Positions 51,836-61,007 of a stretch of DNA of 64,000 nt are shown here, piece after piece. The first letter of the stretch is position 1, and every line of letters starts with the position of its first letter. The notes beneath the pieces are model-generated. The model searched no databases. It was not told where the DNA came from and saw only the letters and a program-made list of their open reading frames with translations. The translations under genes were made by a program, and so were the position numbers. Origin of the DNA: Sporosarcina sp. FSL W7-1349 (GTDB lineage Bacteria; Bacillota; Bacilli; Bacillales_A; Planococcaceae); the NCBI RefSeq assembly GCF_038003045.1, contig NZ_JBBOOK010000002.1, positions 434,001 through 498,000 on the forward strand, read 5' to 3'.

Positions 51836-52276
51836 ATGAGACTGACTGTATATTTGGCCGGAGAGATCCATTCGTCGTGGCGCGAAGAAGTGAAACAGAA
51901 GAGCGCCGCTTTGAATTTGCCGATCGACTTTGTCGGGCCGATGGAAGATCATGACCGTTCCGATAACATCGGAGAGGAAATATTGGGCAAGCAGCCGAAT
52001 GCCATCTTCAAAGATGCAGCGGCCTCCAGCTTCAATAATTTACGGACCGAGCTGTTGATGAAAAAAGCCGACCTTGTCATTGCGCTCTTCGGCGAGAAGT
52101 ATAAGCAATGGAACACAGCTATGGACGCAAGCACGGCCGTCGCACTCGGGAAGCCTTTGATCCTCATCCGCCCAGAGGCCCATCACCACGCGCTGAAAGA
52201 AATCTCCCGCAAAGCGCATGCCACGTTGGAAAATGTCGACCAGGCTATTAAAGCACTGCATTATATTTTTGAATGA
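51836..52276 (+). CDS. ytoQ: YtoQ family protein
   Basis: A 146-residue protein matching the YtoQ family throughout: VYLAGEIHSSWREEV, FVGPMEDHDRSDNIGEEILG, FKDAAASSFNNLRTELLMKK, ALFGEKYKQWNTAMDASTA. The fold is related to nucleoside 2-deoxyribosyltransferases, with an Asp/Glu-rich pocket, but the activity is unknown. GGAGG with a 9-base gap precedes the ATG. It is a single gene with its own terminator, before pstS. Confidence 0.88.
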   Translation: MRLTVYLAGEIHSSWREEVKQKSAALNLPIDFVGPMEDHDRSDNIGEEILGKQPNAIFKDAAASSFNNLRTELLMKKADLVIALFGEKYKQWNTAMDASTAVALGKPLILIRPEAHHHALKEISRKAHATLENVDQAIKALHYIFE

Positions 52277-52284
52277 ACGATTGG

Positions 52285-52313
52285 ACCTTGCTGAGGCATC
52301 AGCAAGGTTTTTT
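52285..52313 (+). terminator. Terminator of ytoQ
   Basis: CCTTGCTGA (52286-52294) pairs with TCAGCAAGG (52299-52307) around a 4-base loop, followed by six T. It lies 9 bases after the ytoQ stop. Confidence 0.85.
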
Positions 52314-52314
52314 A

Positions 52315-52342
52315 TTTACATAACCTTTACATCTTATTCATA
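52315..52342 (+). promoter_or_regulatory. PhoP-like box of the pst operon
   Basis: TTTACA (52315), TTTACA (52326) and TTCATA (52337) are spaced exactly 11 bp apart, the pattern of TT(A/C/T)ACA repeats bound by PhoP in Bacillus. A possible -10 TGTAAT lies at 52374-52379. This fits induction of pstS on phosphate starvation. Confidence 0.65.
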
Positions 52343-52408
52343 CCCCCTCAATATTTGTCCCTTACGATTTGAAGTGTAATGAAAATGAGTTGAGGGGGAT
52401 TACAACAG

Positions 52409-53347
52409 ATGAAGAAGACGACAGTACTTGCATCGCTCGGACTAGCCTGCTCGCTATTTTTGGCTGCCTGTAACGGAGGGGACGGAAACACAGCCGCCCA
52501 AACGTCAGAAGGGAATGCACTGAGCGGAAAAGTCGCGGGTGACGGATCGTCGACAGTCGCACCGATCATGGAAGCAATCGTGGAAGAATACGCCCAAGTG
52601 GAAAAAGACGTATTGGTTTCAGTCGGCGTATCGGGAACTGGCGGCGGATTTGAAAAATTCATCGCAGGCGAGACGGACTTCTCCAATGCCTCCCGTCCCA
52701 TCAAAGATGAGGAAAAAGAAAAGTTAGAAGCAGCTGGAATTGATTATTCGGAATTGCCAATCGCGTATGACGGCCTGACCGTCGTTGTGAATAAAGAGAA
52801 CAACTGGATCGACTCCTTGACAGTGGAAGACCTGAAAAACATCTGGGTCGAAGATGGCACAACCAAAAAGTGGTCAGACATTGACCCAAGCTGGCCGGAT
52901 GAAGAAATTGTATTCTACGCACCGGGTACAGATTCTGGAACCTACGACTATTTCAATGAAGTCGTCCTAGAAGATGGCGACCTCGTCAAAGCCGCAACAC
53001 TTTCTGAAGATGACAATGTCCTTGTGACAGGAATCAAAGGCGATGTCAACGCAATCGGATTCTTTGGCTACGCGTACTATGAAGCAAATAAAGATTCATT
53101 GAAAGCCGTTCTGATCGACGGGGTGGAACCGAACTCGGAAACAATCGAATCCGGTGAATACACACCATTCTCCCGCCCGCTTTTCGTCTACGTGAATAAT
53201 GATGCTGTCAAAAATAAAAAAGAAGTACGTAACTTCATGGAGTTTGTCATCGACAACTCAGCTGATATGGCCAAAGCAGTCGGCTACGTCCAACTGCCGG
53301 AAGAAGAATATAAAAAGACACGTGACGCATTGGACGCTGTAAACTAA
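52409..53347 (+). CDS. pstS: Phosphate-binding lipoprotein PstS
   Basis: A 312-residue extracellular phosphate receptor. The lipobox LAAC gives an acylated Cys 21. Phosphate-pocket marks are VAGDGSSTVAPIMEAI, SVGVSGTGGGFEKFIAGETD, FSNASRPIKDEE and YAPGTDSGTYDYFNE, which supply the Ser/Thr/Asp/Arg ligands of PstS. It is the first gene of pstSCAB behind a Pho box, and a hairpin after its stop should leave it more abundant than the membrane parts. A GAGGGGG site lies 14 bases before the ATG. Confidence 0.95.
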   Translation: MKKTTVLASLGLACSLFLAACNGGDGNTAAQTSEGNALSGKVAGDGSSTVAPIMEAIVEEYAQVEKDVLVSVGVSGTGGGFEKFIAGETDFSNASRPIKDEEKEKLEAAGIDYSELPIAYDGLTVVVNKENNWIDSLTVEDLKNIWVEDGTTKKWSDIDPSWPDEEIVFYAPGTDSGTYDYFNEVVLEDGDLVKAATLSEDDNVLVTGIKGDVNAIGFFGYAYYEANKDSLKAVLIDGVEPNSETIESGEYTPFSRPLFVYVNNDAVKNKKEVRNFMEFVIDNSADMAKAVGYVQLPEEEYKKTRDALDAVN

Positions 53348-53361
53348 ACAGCCCCACCCCA

Positions 53362-53393
53362 GGCTGCTCCTGATTCATCGAGCAGCTTTCTTT
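53362..53393 (+). terminator. Attenuating hairpin after pstS
   Basis: GCTGCTC (53362-53368) pairs with GAGCAGC (53379-53385), followed by TTTCTTTATT. Such hairpins between pstS and pstC usually cause partial termination or protect the pstS transcript. Confidence 0.65.
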
Positions 53394-53402
53394 ATTCGGG
53401 GG

Positions 53403-53774
53403 CAGGTTCCTAATGATGTTTGAAGCTAAGTTCAAAACGTTTCAGAAGAACCTTGCAACGTTCGAGTCCTACCTCGAAACGTTTTCAAGATACTTCACAA
53501 CATTCGAGACCAACTTCGAAACGTTTCAGGAACCTAACAACGTTTAAAGCCAAGTTCAAAACATTTTAGAAGAACCTTGCAACATTCGATTTCTACCTCG
53601 AAACGTTTACAAAAAACTTTATAACATTCGAAACTAACTTCGAAACGTTTTGGAAACCTCATAACGTTTGAAGCTTACTCCAAAACATTTCAGAAGAACC
53701 TTGCAACGTTCGAGTCCTACCTCGAAACGTTTACAAAGAACCACCCAACATTCAAGACCAACTACGAAACATCC
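53403..53774. repeat. Degenerate 21-bp tandem array inside the pst operon (family A, site 2)
   Basis: About seventeen units of 21 bases (some 19) fill the pstS-pstC gap. On the minus strand they read ACGTTTCGAGGTAGGACTCG, ACGTTGCAAGGTTCTTCTGA and so on, with core AYGTTNNRARGTT. A block of six units (5 x 21 + 19 = 124 bp) repeats three times: CCTTGCAAC recurs at exactly 124-bp steps. It must be transcribed as part of the pst message. Confidence 0.7.
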
Positions 53775-53818
53775 ATGGCCTATGCCATTTTAAAAAATTC
53801 CACCCTAAAGGAGTGCTC

Positions 53819-54760
53819 GTGTTGACTGCGATTCAACCGGTTGAGAAGACCAGGACCCGTGACCTCATTGCCGCCGCGAAAAAGAGGGAGACGTTCGGGA
53901 AACTCGTGCCGCATCTCTTGCTGGCGGTCACGTGCGTCACGATCCTGGCGACGTTCGGCATTGTGTTTACCTTATTGAAAGAGACCTTCACGTTTTTCGG
54001 CCAAGTGAAAGTGGCGGATTTCCTGTTCGGCACCGAATGGGCACCCTTTTCCAATGCAGCACCAGCATTCGGTGTCTTGCCGCTCGTTGTCGGCACGCTG
54101 AAAATCGCTGTCGTGGCCTTGCTCGTCAGCGTTCCGGCCGGTTTGGCTTGCGCCTTGTTCCTAAGTGAATACGCCTCGCCAACCATCAAGAAATTTATCA
54201 AGCCTGTCATTGAATTGCTTGCGGGAATCCCGACGATCGTCTATGGTTTCTTCGCCCTGACATTCGTCACACCTTGGTTACAGTCTTTCATTCCCGCCTT
54301 GAAACTGTTTAACGCGCTAAGTGCAGGAATCGTCGTCGGCATTATGATCCTGCCGATGATCGTCTCGCTGTCGGAAGATGCGCTGTCCGCTGTGCCCGCC
54401 TCCTTCCGCGAAGGTGCGTATGGACTTGGTGCCACCAAATTCGAGACGGCCGTCAAAGTCGTCTTTCCGGCCGCTATTTCGGGAATCGCCGCCTCTATCA
54501 TCTTGGCAGCATCCCGCGCCATCGGGGAAACGATGATCGTCTCGCTCGCCGCCGGCTCGACACCCGCATTCAATCTGGACTTGACCGGTTCCATCCAGAC
54601 GATGACTTCTTATATCGTCCAAGTGGCCACGGGGGATGCCGGCTATGGCACAACAATCTACTATTCCATTTATGCGGTCGGCTTCACCTTGTTCCTTTTC
54701 ACGTTCGCTATGAATCGGATCGCTTTGTTCATCAAGACCAAATTCAGGGAGGAGTATTGA
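53819..54760 (+). CDS. pstC: Phosphate ABC transporter permease PstC
   Basis: A 313-residue membrane subunit of the phosphate importer with six helices. After a cytoplasmic N-terminus (EKTRTRDLIAAAKKRETFGK) come the first helix and SNAAPAFGVLPLVVGTLKIA, LACALFLSEYASPTIKK, AGIPTIVYGFFALTFVTP and the EAA coupling loop FREGAYGLGATKFETAVKVV. AAAGGAG precedes several possible starts; GTG 53819 (gap 5) and TTG 53822 (gap 8) both fit and differ by one residue. It is paired with PstA, 1 base downstream. Confidence 0.92.
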   Translation: MLTAIQPVEKTRTRDLIAAAKKRETFGKLVPHLLLAVTCVTILATFGIVFTLLKETFTFFGQVKVADFLFGTEWAPFSNAAPAFGVLPLVVGTLKIAVVALLVSVPAGLACALFLSEYASPTIKKFIKPVIELLAGIPTIVYGFFALTFVTPWLQSFIPALKLFNALSAGIVVGIMILPMIVSLSEDALSAVPASFREGAYGLGATKFETAVKVVFPAAISGIAASIILAASRAIGETMIVSLAAGSTPAFNLDLTGSIQTMTSYIVQVATGDAGYGTTIYYSIYAVGFTLFLFTFAMNRIALFIKTKFREEY

Positions 54761-54761
54761 T

Positions 54762-55637
54762 ATGGTACGTGTTCTTCCATCGAAGACCAACCGGCGGCTC
54801 GCCAAAGATTCTGCTGTGAAGTGGCTGTTCAGCGCGGCGGCTGTCCTTTTACTCGCCATCATCGCCTTCCTCTTTTACGGAATCGCAGCAGATGGCGTCG
54901 GACGGTTGAACCTTTCGTTCTTCTCGAATTTCGGATCTCGCTTCCCTGAGCAAGCCGGTATCAAAGCGGCGCTCGTCGGTACCTTGGCCCTTATGGCGGT
55001 CGTCATTCCGGTTTCCCTGTTCCTAGGTCTCTGTTCCGCCATCTATCTCGAAGAATATGCGCCGAAAAACAGATGGACCGCCTTTATTGAGATGAATATC
55101 AGCAATCTCGCCGGCGTCCCATCCGTCGTCTTTGGATTGCTCGGACTGACGGTTTTCGTCCGTGCGTTCTCGCTCAGCAACAGCATACTCGCTGCCGGAT
55201 TGACGATGAGTCTGTTAATCTTGCCAATCATCATCGTTGCCTCGCAAGAAGCGATCCGCTCTGTTCCAGACGCCCTGCGGGAAGCGTCATACGGAATGGG
55301 CGCAACGAAATGGCAGACGATTGTGCACGTCGTTCTCCCATCTGCTATTGGCTCAATCTTGACAGGCAGCATCTTATCGTTCTCGCGCGCCATCGGGGAA
55401 ACGGCACCGCTTATCGTCCTTGGCATTCCGGTCATCGTCCACTTTCTACCGACCGGGCCACTGAGCACGTTCACTGCCTTGCCAATGCAAATTTACGATT
55501 GGGCTAAGCGACCGCAGCCTGAATTTGCCGACGCCGCTTCTGCCGGAATCATCGTGTTGCTCGTCATTCTCGTCTCTATGAATGCAGTTGCAATTTATTT
55601 CCGAAACAGATCAGAAAAAAAGCTTCAAAACCGATAG
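54762..55637 (+). CDS. pstA: Phosphate ABC transporter permease PstA
   Basis: A 291-residue partner of PstC. Marks are [49 protein letters not shown] and the coupling loop [20 protein letters not shown], followed by [16 protein letters not shown]. It has six helices. ATG follows GGAGGAG after 7 bases. It lies in the pstSCAB operon between pstC and pstB. Confidence 0.93.
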   Translation: MVRVLPSKTNRRLAKDSAVKWLFSAAAVLLLAIIAFLFYGIAADGVGRLNLSFFSNFGSRFPEQAGIKAALVGTLALMAVVIPVSLFLGLCSAIYLEEYAPKNRWTAFIEMNISNLAGVPSVVFGLLGLTVFVRAFSLSNSILAAGLTMSLLILPIIIVASQEAIRSVPDALREASYGMGATKWQTIVHVVLPSAIGSILTGSILSFSRAIGETAPLIVLGIPVIVHFLPTGPLSTFTALPMQIYDWAKRPQPEFADAASAGIIVLLVILVSMNAVAIYFRNRSEKKLQNR

Positions 55638-55650
55638 GAGGAACCTCCCG

Positions 55651-56469
55651 ATGACTTTATTGAGAGACAGACAAGAAGAGAAACAGCTTCGCGTGGTGAA
55701 AAACACCAACTGGCAGAAGCCTGTCTATGAAACAAATGGCCTGAACGTCTGGTACGGCACGTCCCATGCATTAAAAAATATCGATTTAACCATCAACGAA
55801 AAAGAAGTGACCGCCATTATCGGGCCTTCCGGCTGCGGAAAATCCACTTATTTGAAAACGTTGAACCGAATGGTCGAGAACGCGTCGGATGTGACGATTT
55901 CGGGAAATATCACCTTGATGGGCAATAATATTCTCGGCAAGGCGATGCCCGTCGAAGAGTTGCGTTCGAAAGTCGGAATGGTCTTCCAAAAACCGAATCC
56001 CTTTCCGAAATCGATCTATGAAAATGTGGCGTTCGGTCCGAAAATCCATGGCATCCGTAACAAATCCGTGCTGGATTCCATTGTCGAAGACAGTTTACGG
56101 AAAGCGGCTCTGTGGGACGAAGTGAAGGACCGTCTCCATAAGAGTGCATACAGCCTTTCCGGCGGCCAACAGCAACGGCTCTGCATTGCTCGCTGTCTCG
56201 CGATTGATCCTGAAGTGATCCTGATGGATGAACCGACATCCGCCCTTGACCCTGTCTCAACCCATAAAGTTGAAGAATTGATCAATTCAATTAAGAACGA
56301 TGTCACAGTTGCCATCGTGACTCATAATATGCAGCAAGCGGCCCGCATCTCCGACCGAACCGCATTCTTCCTGAATGGGGAAATCGTCGAATGCGACCGT
56401 ACCACCACCCTCTTCAGCACACCTACCGACGAACGGACCGATGATTATATCAACGGCCGGTTCGGTTGA
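55651..56469 (+). CDS. pstB: Phosphate ABC transporter ATP-binding protein PstB
   Basis: A 272-residue ATPase of the phosphate importer. Walker A is [18 protein letters not shown], typical of PstB; the signature is [16 protein letters not shown], Walker [16 protein letters not shown], and the switch region [13 protein letters not shown]. The start is ATG 55651 after TAGGAGG; the frame extends into pstA but without a site. The operon ends here with a strong terminator. No phoU follows, although many pst operons have one. Confidence 0.95.
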   Translation: MTLLRDRQEEKQLRVVKNTNWQKPVYETNGLNVWYGTSHALKNIDLTINEKEVTAIIGPSGCGKSTYLKTLNRMVENASDVTISGNITLMGNNILGKAMPVEELRSKVGMVFQKPNPFPKSIYENVAFGPKIHGIRNKSVLDSIVEDSLRKAALWDEVKDRLHKSAYSLSGGQQQRLCIARCLAIDPEVILMDEPTSALDPVSTHKVEELINSIKNDVTVAIVTHNMQQAARISDRTAFFLNGEIVECDRTTTLFSTPTDERTDDYINGRFG

Positions 56470-56479
56470 ATCATCCATA

Positions 56480-56518
56480 GAAAGTTATCCGCCCCACAAG
56501 AAGCGGATAACTTTTTTT
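56480..56518 (+). terminator. Terminator of the pst operon
   Basis: AAAGTTATCCGC (56481-56492) pairs with GCGGATAAC plus TTT (56503-56514) and runs into seven T. Confidence 0.9.
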
Positions 56519-56580
56519 ATGTCCTCATGGTAGAATAGTAGACAACTAGAAGGAATTTCAAAAAGAAATGAGGACTTTTT

Positions 56581-59406
56581 ATGAGTAAAGGCGGGTTGCG
56601 GAGAAAATATCAACGCTCAACGTTGGTCTTGCTGATCATTTTGGCACCCATTATCTTCGGGACTTATTTATTCCTCCATCATAAGTGGGAAAACTTGGCC
56701 GCGGAACGGCAAACCACCTATGAAAAAGCAATGGCTATGGAGGATCTGTCCCGTTCCGTCAACGGCCTTTTCTTGCGGGCGCGAGGATATTACGCCTTCC
56801 AAATCGATGCCGAATTGGACGCAGCCTATGCGGAAATGAAAAACATCCGTCAAGCAATCGATCACTTACGGGCTGGCCAATTAAATGAAGAAGAACGGAA
56901 ATTAATTGACGAAATTGAGGGGTTCCTCACCCGCTATGAGGAAGTCACCCTTCCTTACGGCATTTCCCTTGTCCAAGCAAATGATTATGAAGGATTGCGG
57001 AAACTTTCCATTGGCGGCACGAATGATACCGTCAATAAATTTATTGACTACTCGGAAAAATACAAGGGAAACCTAAACGACGGACTTCTCAGCATGTTTG
57101 GAAAACTGACGAAGCAATTGAATCTGTTCTATCTCTACATCTTGCTCGGCGGGACGGCGCTATTGCTCGCCATCCTCTGGATCATCCGACGGGTCATCAT
57201 TGACATCATCCGTCCGATCGAACAGATGAAGTGGGCGGCTGATCGGTATCAGGATGGGCTGGACTTCCAATTCAATCCAATAGCACGGACAGATGAAATT
57301 GGTGCGCTTTCCGATTCCTTCGCCCGGATGATCCATACGATCCAAACGAAGGAAGACGAGTTGACTGCCCAAAACGAAGAACTCCTTTCCCAACAGGAAG
57401 AACTGATGGATAAGCAAACCCGCATGGAATCGGCGCTGTCTTCGGCACGGCACACTAAAATTCGATTGGAGCGCTATAATGGGCTGAATCACCAATTGTC
57501 ATTTTCGTTGGACAAACAAGAGATTTTGGGTATCGTACTCCAATACTTTGATGAATTGTATAACCTCGATCTGGGTGCTGTCTGGTTGCCGCAAAGCGGA
57601 GAGTGCAGCTTGAAGGGACTGTCGGATGAACGCTTCGAAAGTTTCAAGCAGGAGCAGTTCGAATATATTCAGCTACGATTAGGCAAGGAGCCTTATTTTG
57701 TGATGAAGCGAGAAGCGAATTACGAAAAAGGCATTTCCACTGGCCGGACGTATGTCTATGACTACTTTGCCGGAATTAAGGAACATTCAACACAACTCGA
57801 CGTGACCGTAGCTTTCTCGCGGATCGGGCGGCCGTTCTCGGAGGAAGATACGCTTGATATATACGGGCTGCTCAAACGGGTTGTGCTGGCGATCGACCGG
57901 GTGGAACAATATGAAAAAGTCAACCGGGAGCGGATGTTGAGTCAGACAATTTTGGATAACATTAACGAAGGAATCCGATTCGTTTCAAAGGACGGCGTAC
58001 AGGATATCTACAACCGATCCCTCTTCCGCTTATTCGAGTTTCCAAAAGAATCGGAGACACAAGGGATCGACCCGGAAAAATGGCTCGACCATGTGTTGGA
58101 CAAGGCAAGGGACAATGGCGACTTAAAGTTGTTTTTCAAAGCAGCCCTTGATTCGGACCATGTCTCCCAAACGTCTTATAGAATTTCAGGAGACGACTTG
58201 AAAGTGATGAATGTGTACAGCGTGCCCGTTATCATCGATCAGGAACGGATTGGCACAATTTTTGTACACCGTGACATTACCCAAGAATACGAAATCGACC
58301 GGATGAAGACAGAACTTGTTTCCACAGTGAGCCATGAATTGCGGACCCCTCTTTCCAGCGTGCTCGGTTTCACGGAGCTTTTACTATCGAAAGAGATGGA
58401 CGGCAAACGGCAGAAGCGCTATTTGGAAACAATCCACAAAGAAGCAAAACGGCTGACGAGCCTCATTAACGATTTCCTGGATCTGCAACGGATGGAATCG
58501 GGCCGCCAATCCTATCAAATGGATGAAATGAATCTTTCCGAAGTGGCGAAAGAAGTGATGGACATGATCCAAGTGGACGACAACCATTCCATCATGATTG
58601 TCGACAAAGCCATTCAGCCGGTCATCACGGCAGACCATGACAAATTAGTCCAAGTGTTCACCAATTTGTTGAGCAATGCTTTGAAATTTTCGCCGGACGG
58701 AGGAAAAGTTCGCATTACCATTACAACCGAGGAGGACCGGGCCGTCGTTTCCATCGAGGATGAAGGAATCGGGATTCCGGCTAATCAAATCGGGAAAATG
58801 TTCGAGAAGTTTCAACGCTTCGATAATAGCTATAGCCGCAAAATCGGCGGAACGGGCCTGGGACTGGCCATTTGCCGGGAAATTGTGGAACAGCATGGAG
58901 GGAAGATCTGGATCGAATCCGAAGAAAATATCGGCACGACGGTATTCTTTTCATTACCATTGAAGGCATTGGCCAAAACAGAGCTTCTGTCAGCCAATAG
59001 CCCGTCGGTGATGATTGTGGAAGATGACTCCAGCATCGCCCTGTTGCTCGGGGAAGAGTTGAAGATGAAGGGCTACTCGGTCATCCACCAATCCAAAGTA
59101 AATCCAGCTTTCACCTATGCTAAGGAAGAACAGCCCGATTGTATTGTCGTCGACTTGCTTCTTGGCGAGAAACAGACAGGCTGGGACCTCGTTCAGCGGT
59201 TGAAAGAAGAAGAAGCCACTCGGCATATCCCGATCGTCATCTCTTCTGCCTTGGAGGAACAGAAGGATCTTGTCAACCGGTTCCACGTCGACCATTACAT
59301 GACTAAACCGTATCCGCTCCAAGAATTATCCAACACCATCGCACAAGCCCTGCAAAAGCGCGATGGCCTGATTCTCTATCCGGACGAGGCTGCGGCAACC
59401 GAGTAA
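56581..59406 (+). CDS. Hybrid sensor histidine kinase with C-terminal receiver
   Basis: A 941-residue membrane kinase. In order: helix 1 (about 15-33); an extracellular helical sensor (34-182, CHASE3/four-helix-like); helix 2 (about 184-205); HAMP (207-258, PIEQMKWAADRYQDGLDFQF); coiled coil (260-305); GAF-like (310-450); PAS-like (460-570); HisKA with H585 in VSHELRTPLSSVLGF; ATPase with LSNALKFSPDGG and GGTGLGLAICREIVEQHGG; receiver (about 812-930) with VEDD, Asp near 858 in VVDLLLG and MTKPYPLQE. Hybrid kinases usually pass phosphate through an HPt domain, and one is encoded at 61410 (HPt-REC-GGDEF-REC). The pst operon ends upstream, so phosphate control is not implied. Confidence 0.88.
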   Translation: MSKGGLRRKYQRSTLVLLIILAPIIFGTYLFLHHKWENLAAERQTTYEKAMAMEDLSRSVNGLFLRARGYYAFQIDAELDAAYAEMKNIRQAIDHLRAGQLNEEERKLIDEIEGFLTRYEEVTLPYGISLVQANDYEGLRKLSIGGTNDTVNKFIDYSEKYKGNLNDGLLSMFGKLTKQLNLFYLYILLGGTALLLAILWIIRRVIIDIIRPIEQMKWAADRYQDGLDFQFNPIARTDEIGALSDSFARMIHTIQTKEDELTAQNEELLSQQEELMDKQTRMESALSSARHTKIRLERYNGLNHQLSFSLDKQEILGIVLQYFDELYNLDLGAVWLPQSGECSLKGLSDERFESFKQEQFEYIQLRLGKEPYFVMKREANYEKGISTGRTYVYDYFAGIKEHSTQLDVTVAFSRIGRPFSEEDTLDIYGLLKRVVLAIDRVEQYEKVNRERMLSQTILDNINEGIRFVSKDGVQDIYNRSLFRLFEFPKESETQGIDPEKWLDHVLDKARDNGDLKLFFKAALDSDHVSQTSYRISGDDLKVMNVYSVPVIIDQERIGTIFVHRDITQEYEIDRMKTELVSTVSHELRTPLSSVLGFTELLLSKEMDGKRQKRYLETIHKEAKRLTSLINDFLDLQRMESGRQSYQMDEMNLSEVAKEVMDMIQVDDNHSIMIVDKAIQPVITADHDKLVQVFTNLLSNALKFSPDGGKVRITITTEEDRAVVSIEDEGIGIPANQIGKMFEKFQRFDNSYSRKIGGTGLGLAICREIVEQHGGKIWIESEENIGTTVFFSLPLKALAKTELLSANSPSVMIVEDDSSIALLLGEELKMKGYSVIHQSKVNPAFTYAKEEQPDCIVVDLLLGEKQTGWDLVQRLKEEEATRHIPIVISSALEEQKDLVNRFHVDHYMTKPYPLQELSNTIAQALQKRDGLILYPDEAAATE

Positions 59407-59411
59407 GAGAC

Positions 59412-59441
59412 ACAGGGAATCCAATATGGGTTCCCTGTTTT
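59412..59441 (+). terminator. Terminator of the hybrid kinase gene
   Basis: ACAGGGAA (59412-59419) pairs with TTCCCTGT (59431-59438), followed by TTT. It lies 5 bases after the stop. Confidence 0.75.
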
Positions 59442-59454
59442 GGACTTGGGCGGA

Positions 59455-59680
59455 TACATTCAGCATTGGGAAGTGGATGCAAAATGTTGCGAGGTGAACG
59501 TATTTCATTGCTTAGTTGCGCTTAGATGTTGGGAAGTTTGGGAAATATGTGGTGAGATGCTGGATACGTTGTGAAGTTCGAGGAATACGTTGCAAGGTCG
59601 GCGCAAAACGTTGGGAAGTTCGATAATATTGTGGTAAGGTTCAACCGAAATGTTGCGAGCTGGATCTAATACGATTTAAA
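59455..59680. repeat. Degenerate 21-bp tandem array (family A, site 3)
   Basis: About ten worn units of 19-22 bases such as ATGTTGCGAGGTGAACGT, ACGTTGTGAAGTTCGAGG and ACGTTGGGAAGTTCGAT, with the core AYGTTGNGARGTT shared with the arrays at 5.3 and 53.4 kb. It fills the gap between the kinase terminator and the AlkD-like gene. Confidence 0.6.
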
Positions 59681-59721
59681 GAGTCGGTCTAAGGTGATTA
59701 TAGAGAGGGGCGTAGAATACG

Positions 59722-60429
59722 ATGGATTTCGAAATGGTGATGCAGGAACTGGAAACGCTTGGTAAGGAGCGCATCAAAAAGACTTACATCAACAACGGTG
59801 CACATGAGCCCCTGTTTGGTGTAGCTACAGGAGCTATGAAACCAATCGCAAAGAAAATAAAAATAAATCAACCGTTAGCGGAAGAACTTTATGCAACAGG
59901 CAACTATGATGCCATGTACTTTGCAGGCATTATTGCAGACCCGAAAGCTATGTCTGCGTCGAATTTTGATCGCTGGATAGATAGAGCCTATTTCTATATG
60001 CTGTCCGATTATGTTGTAGCAGTCACTTTATCAGAGTCAGACATTGCACAAAACGTTGCGGATAAATGGATTGCGAGCGGCGATGAACTGAGGATGTCAG
60101 CGGGCTGGAGTTGCTACTGCTGGCTATTAGGGAATCGGAAGGACAATGAATTTACGGAGAGTAAGATTTCCCACATGTTGGATCTCGTGAAAAACACGAT
60201 TCATGACTCGCCGGAACGAACAAAATCTTCTATGAACCATTTTCTGTACACCGTGGGGATTTCATATGTGCCGCTCCATGAAAAGGCCGTCGAGACTGCA
60301 AAGGAAGTCGGTACAGTAGAAGTCAAACGAGACAAGAAAAAAAGCAGTTTCCTAAATGCTTACGAAAGTATTCAGAAAGAAATGGATCGAGGGAGACTTG
60401 GTTTCAAACGTAAATACGTAAGATGTTAA
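59722..60429 (+). CDS. DNA alkylation repair protein (AlkD-like)
   Basis: A 235-residue, all-helical protein with HEAT-like repeats as in the AlkD/AlkC DNA glycosylase family, which removes bulky or positively charged alkylated bases without flipping them out. Marks are KTYINNGAHEPLFGVATGAM, LAEELYATGNYDAMYFAGII and DRWIDRAYFYMLSDYVV. The DNA-facing Trp/Asp/Arg residues cannot be placed with certainty, and this sub-branch is often annotated only as 'DNA alkylation repair protein'. GAGAGGGG lies 8 bases before the ATG. The next gene is 78 bases downstream. Confidence 0.8.
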   Translation: MDFEMVMQELETLGKERIKKTYINNGAHEPLFGVATGAMKPIAKKIKINQPLAEELYATGNYDAMYFAGIIADPKAMSASNFDRWIDRAYFYMLSDYVVAVTLSESDIAQNVADKWIASGDELRMSAGWSCYCWLLGNRKDNEFTESKISHMLDLVKNTIHDSPERTKSSMNHFLYTVGISYVPLHEKAVETAKEVGTVEVKRDKKKSSFLNAYESIQKEMDRGRLGFKRKYVRC

Positions 60430-60507
60430 TGCTTTTTTACATCAAGGTGTTGGGAATTAAACAACGGGTTGAAACAATAAAATTTAGTAGGGAAAGGGAC
60501 GTTACAT

Positions 60508-60906
60508 ATGAAAAACGTAATGCCATTTTTAATGTTTCAAGGCGGTATTGCAGAAGAAGCTATGAATTACTACACATCACTCATTGAGGATTCAGAAATT
60601 AAAAGCATTACTCGATATGGAGCTGAAGGACCCGGCAAAGAAGGTACAGTGATGCAAGCTGTATTCTCGTTAAAAGGGCAGGAGTTCATGTGCATCGACA
60701 GTCATGTTGACCATAAGTTTACGTTCACTCCTTCTTTTTCAATCTATCTTACGTGTGATACAGAAGAGGAAATCGACAGTCTTTATAATAAAATGATGCA
60801 AAATGGCACAGTACTCATGCCTATCGATAATTATGGGTTCAGCAAAAAATTCGGTTGGCTGAATGATCAGTTCGGCGTATCTTGGCAGTTGAACCTACCT
60901 GAGTAA
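60508..60906 (+). CDS. VOC family protein (PhnB-like, 3-dmu-9 methyltransferase fold)
   Basis: A 132-residue vicinal oxygen chelate protein. The start KNVMPFLMFQGGIAEEAMNYY and the segments GTVMQAVFSLKGQEFMCIDS, FTPSFSIYLTCDTEEEIDSL, and the end SKKFGWLNDQFGVSWQLNLP are typical of the PhnB-like group, often called 'demethylubiquinone methyltransferase-like' although no such activity is known. The role is unknown; some relatives bind antibiotics or metals. AGGGAAAGGGACG precedes the ATG. Confidence 0.87.
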   Translation: MKNVMPFLMFQGGIAEEAMNYYTSLIEDSEIKSITRYGAEGPGKEGTVMQAVFSLKGQEFMCIDSHVDHKFTFTPSFSIYLTCDTEEEIDSLYNKMMQNGTVLMPIDNYGFSKKFGWLNDQFGVSWQLNLPE

Positions 60907-60961
60907 TTTAGTTGCAATGGGTGCGGCATCTCCCATCAGGCGCTTTCCCAAAATAACACCC

Positions 60962-61000
60962 AAAGCCCAATTTCTCATGAAACCTAAGAAATTGGGCTTT
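60962..61000. terminator. Bidirectional terminator
   Basis: AAAGCCCAATTTCT (60962-60975) pairs perfectly with AGAAATTGGGCTTT (60987-61000). It lies between the convergent VOC and response-regulator genes and has T-rich tails, stronger on the plus side. Confidence 0.9.
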
Positions 61001-61007
61001 TTACTAG

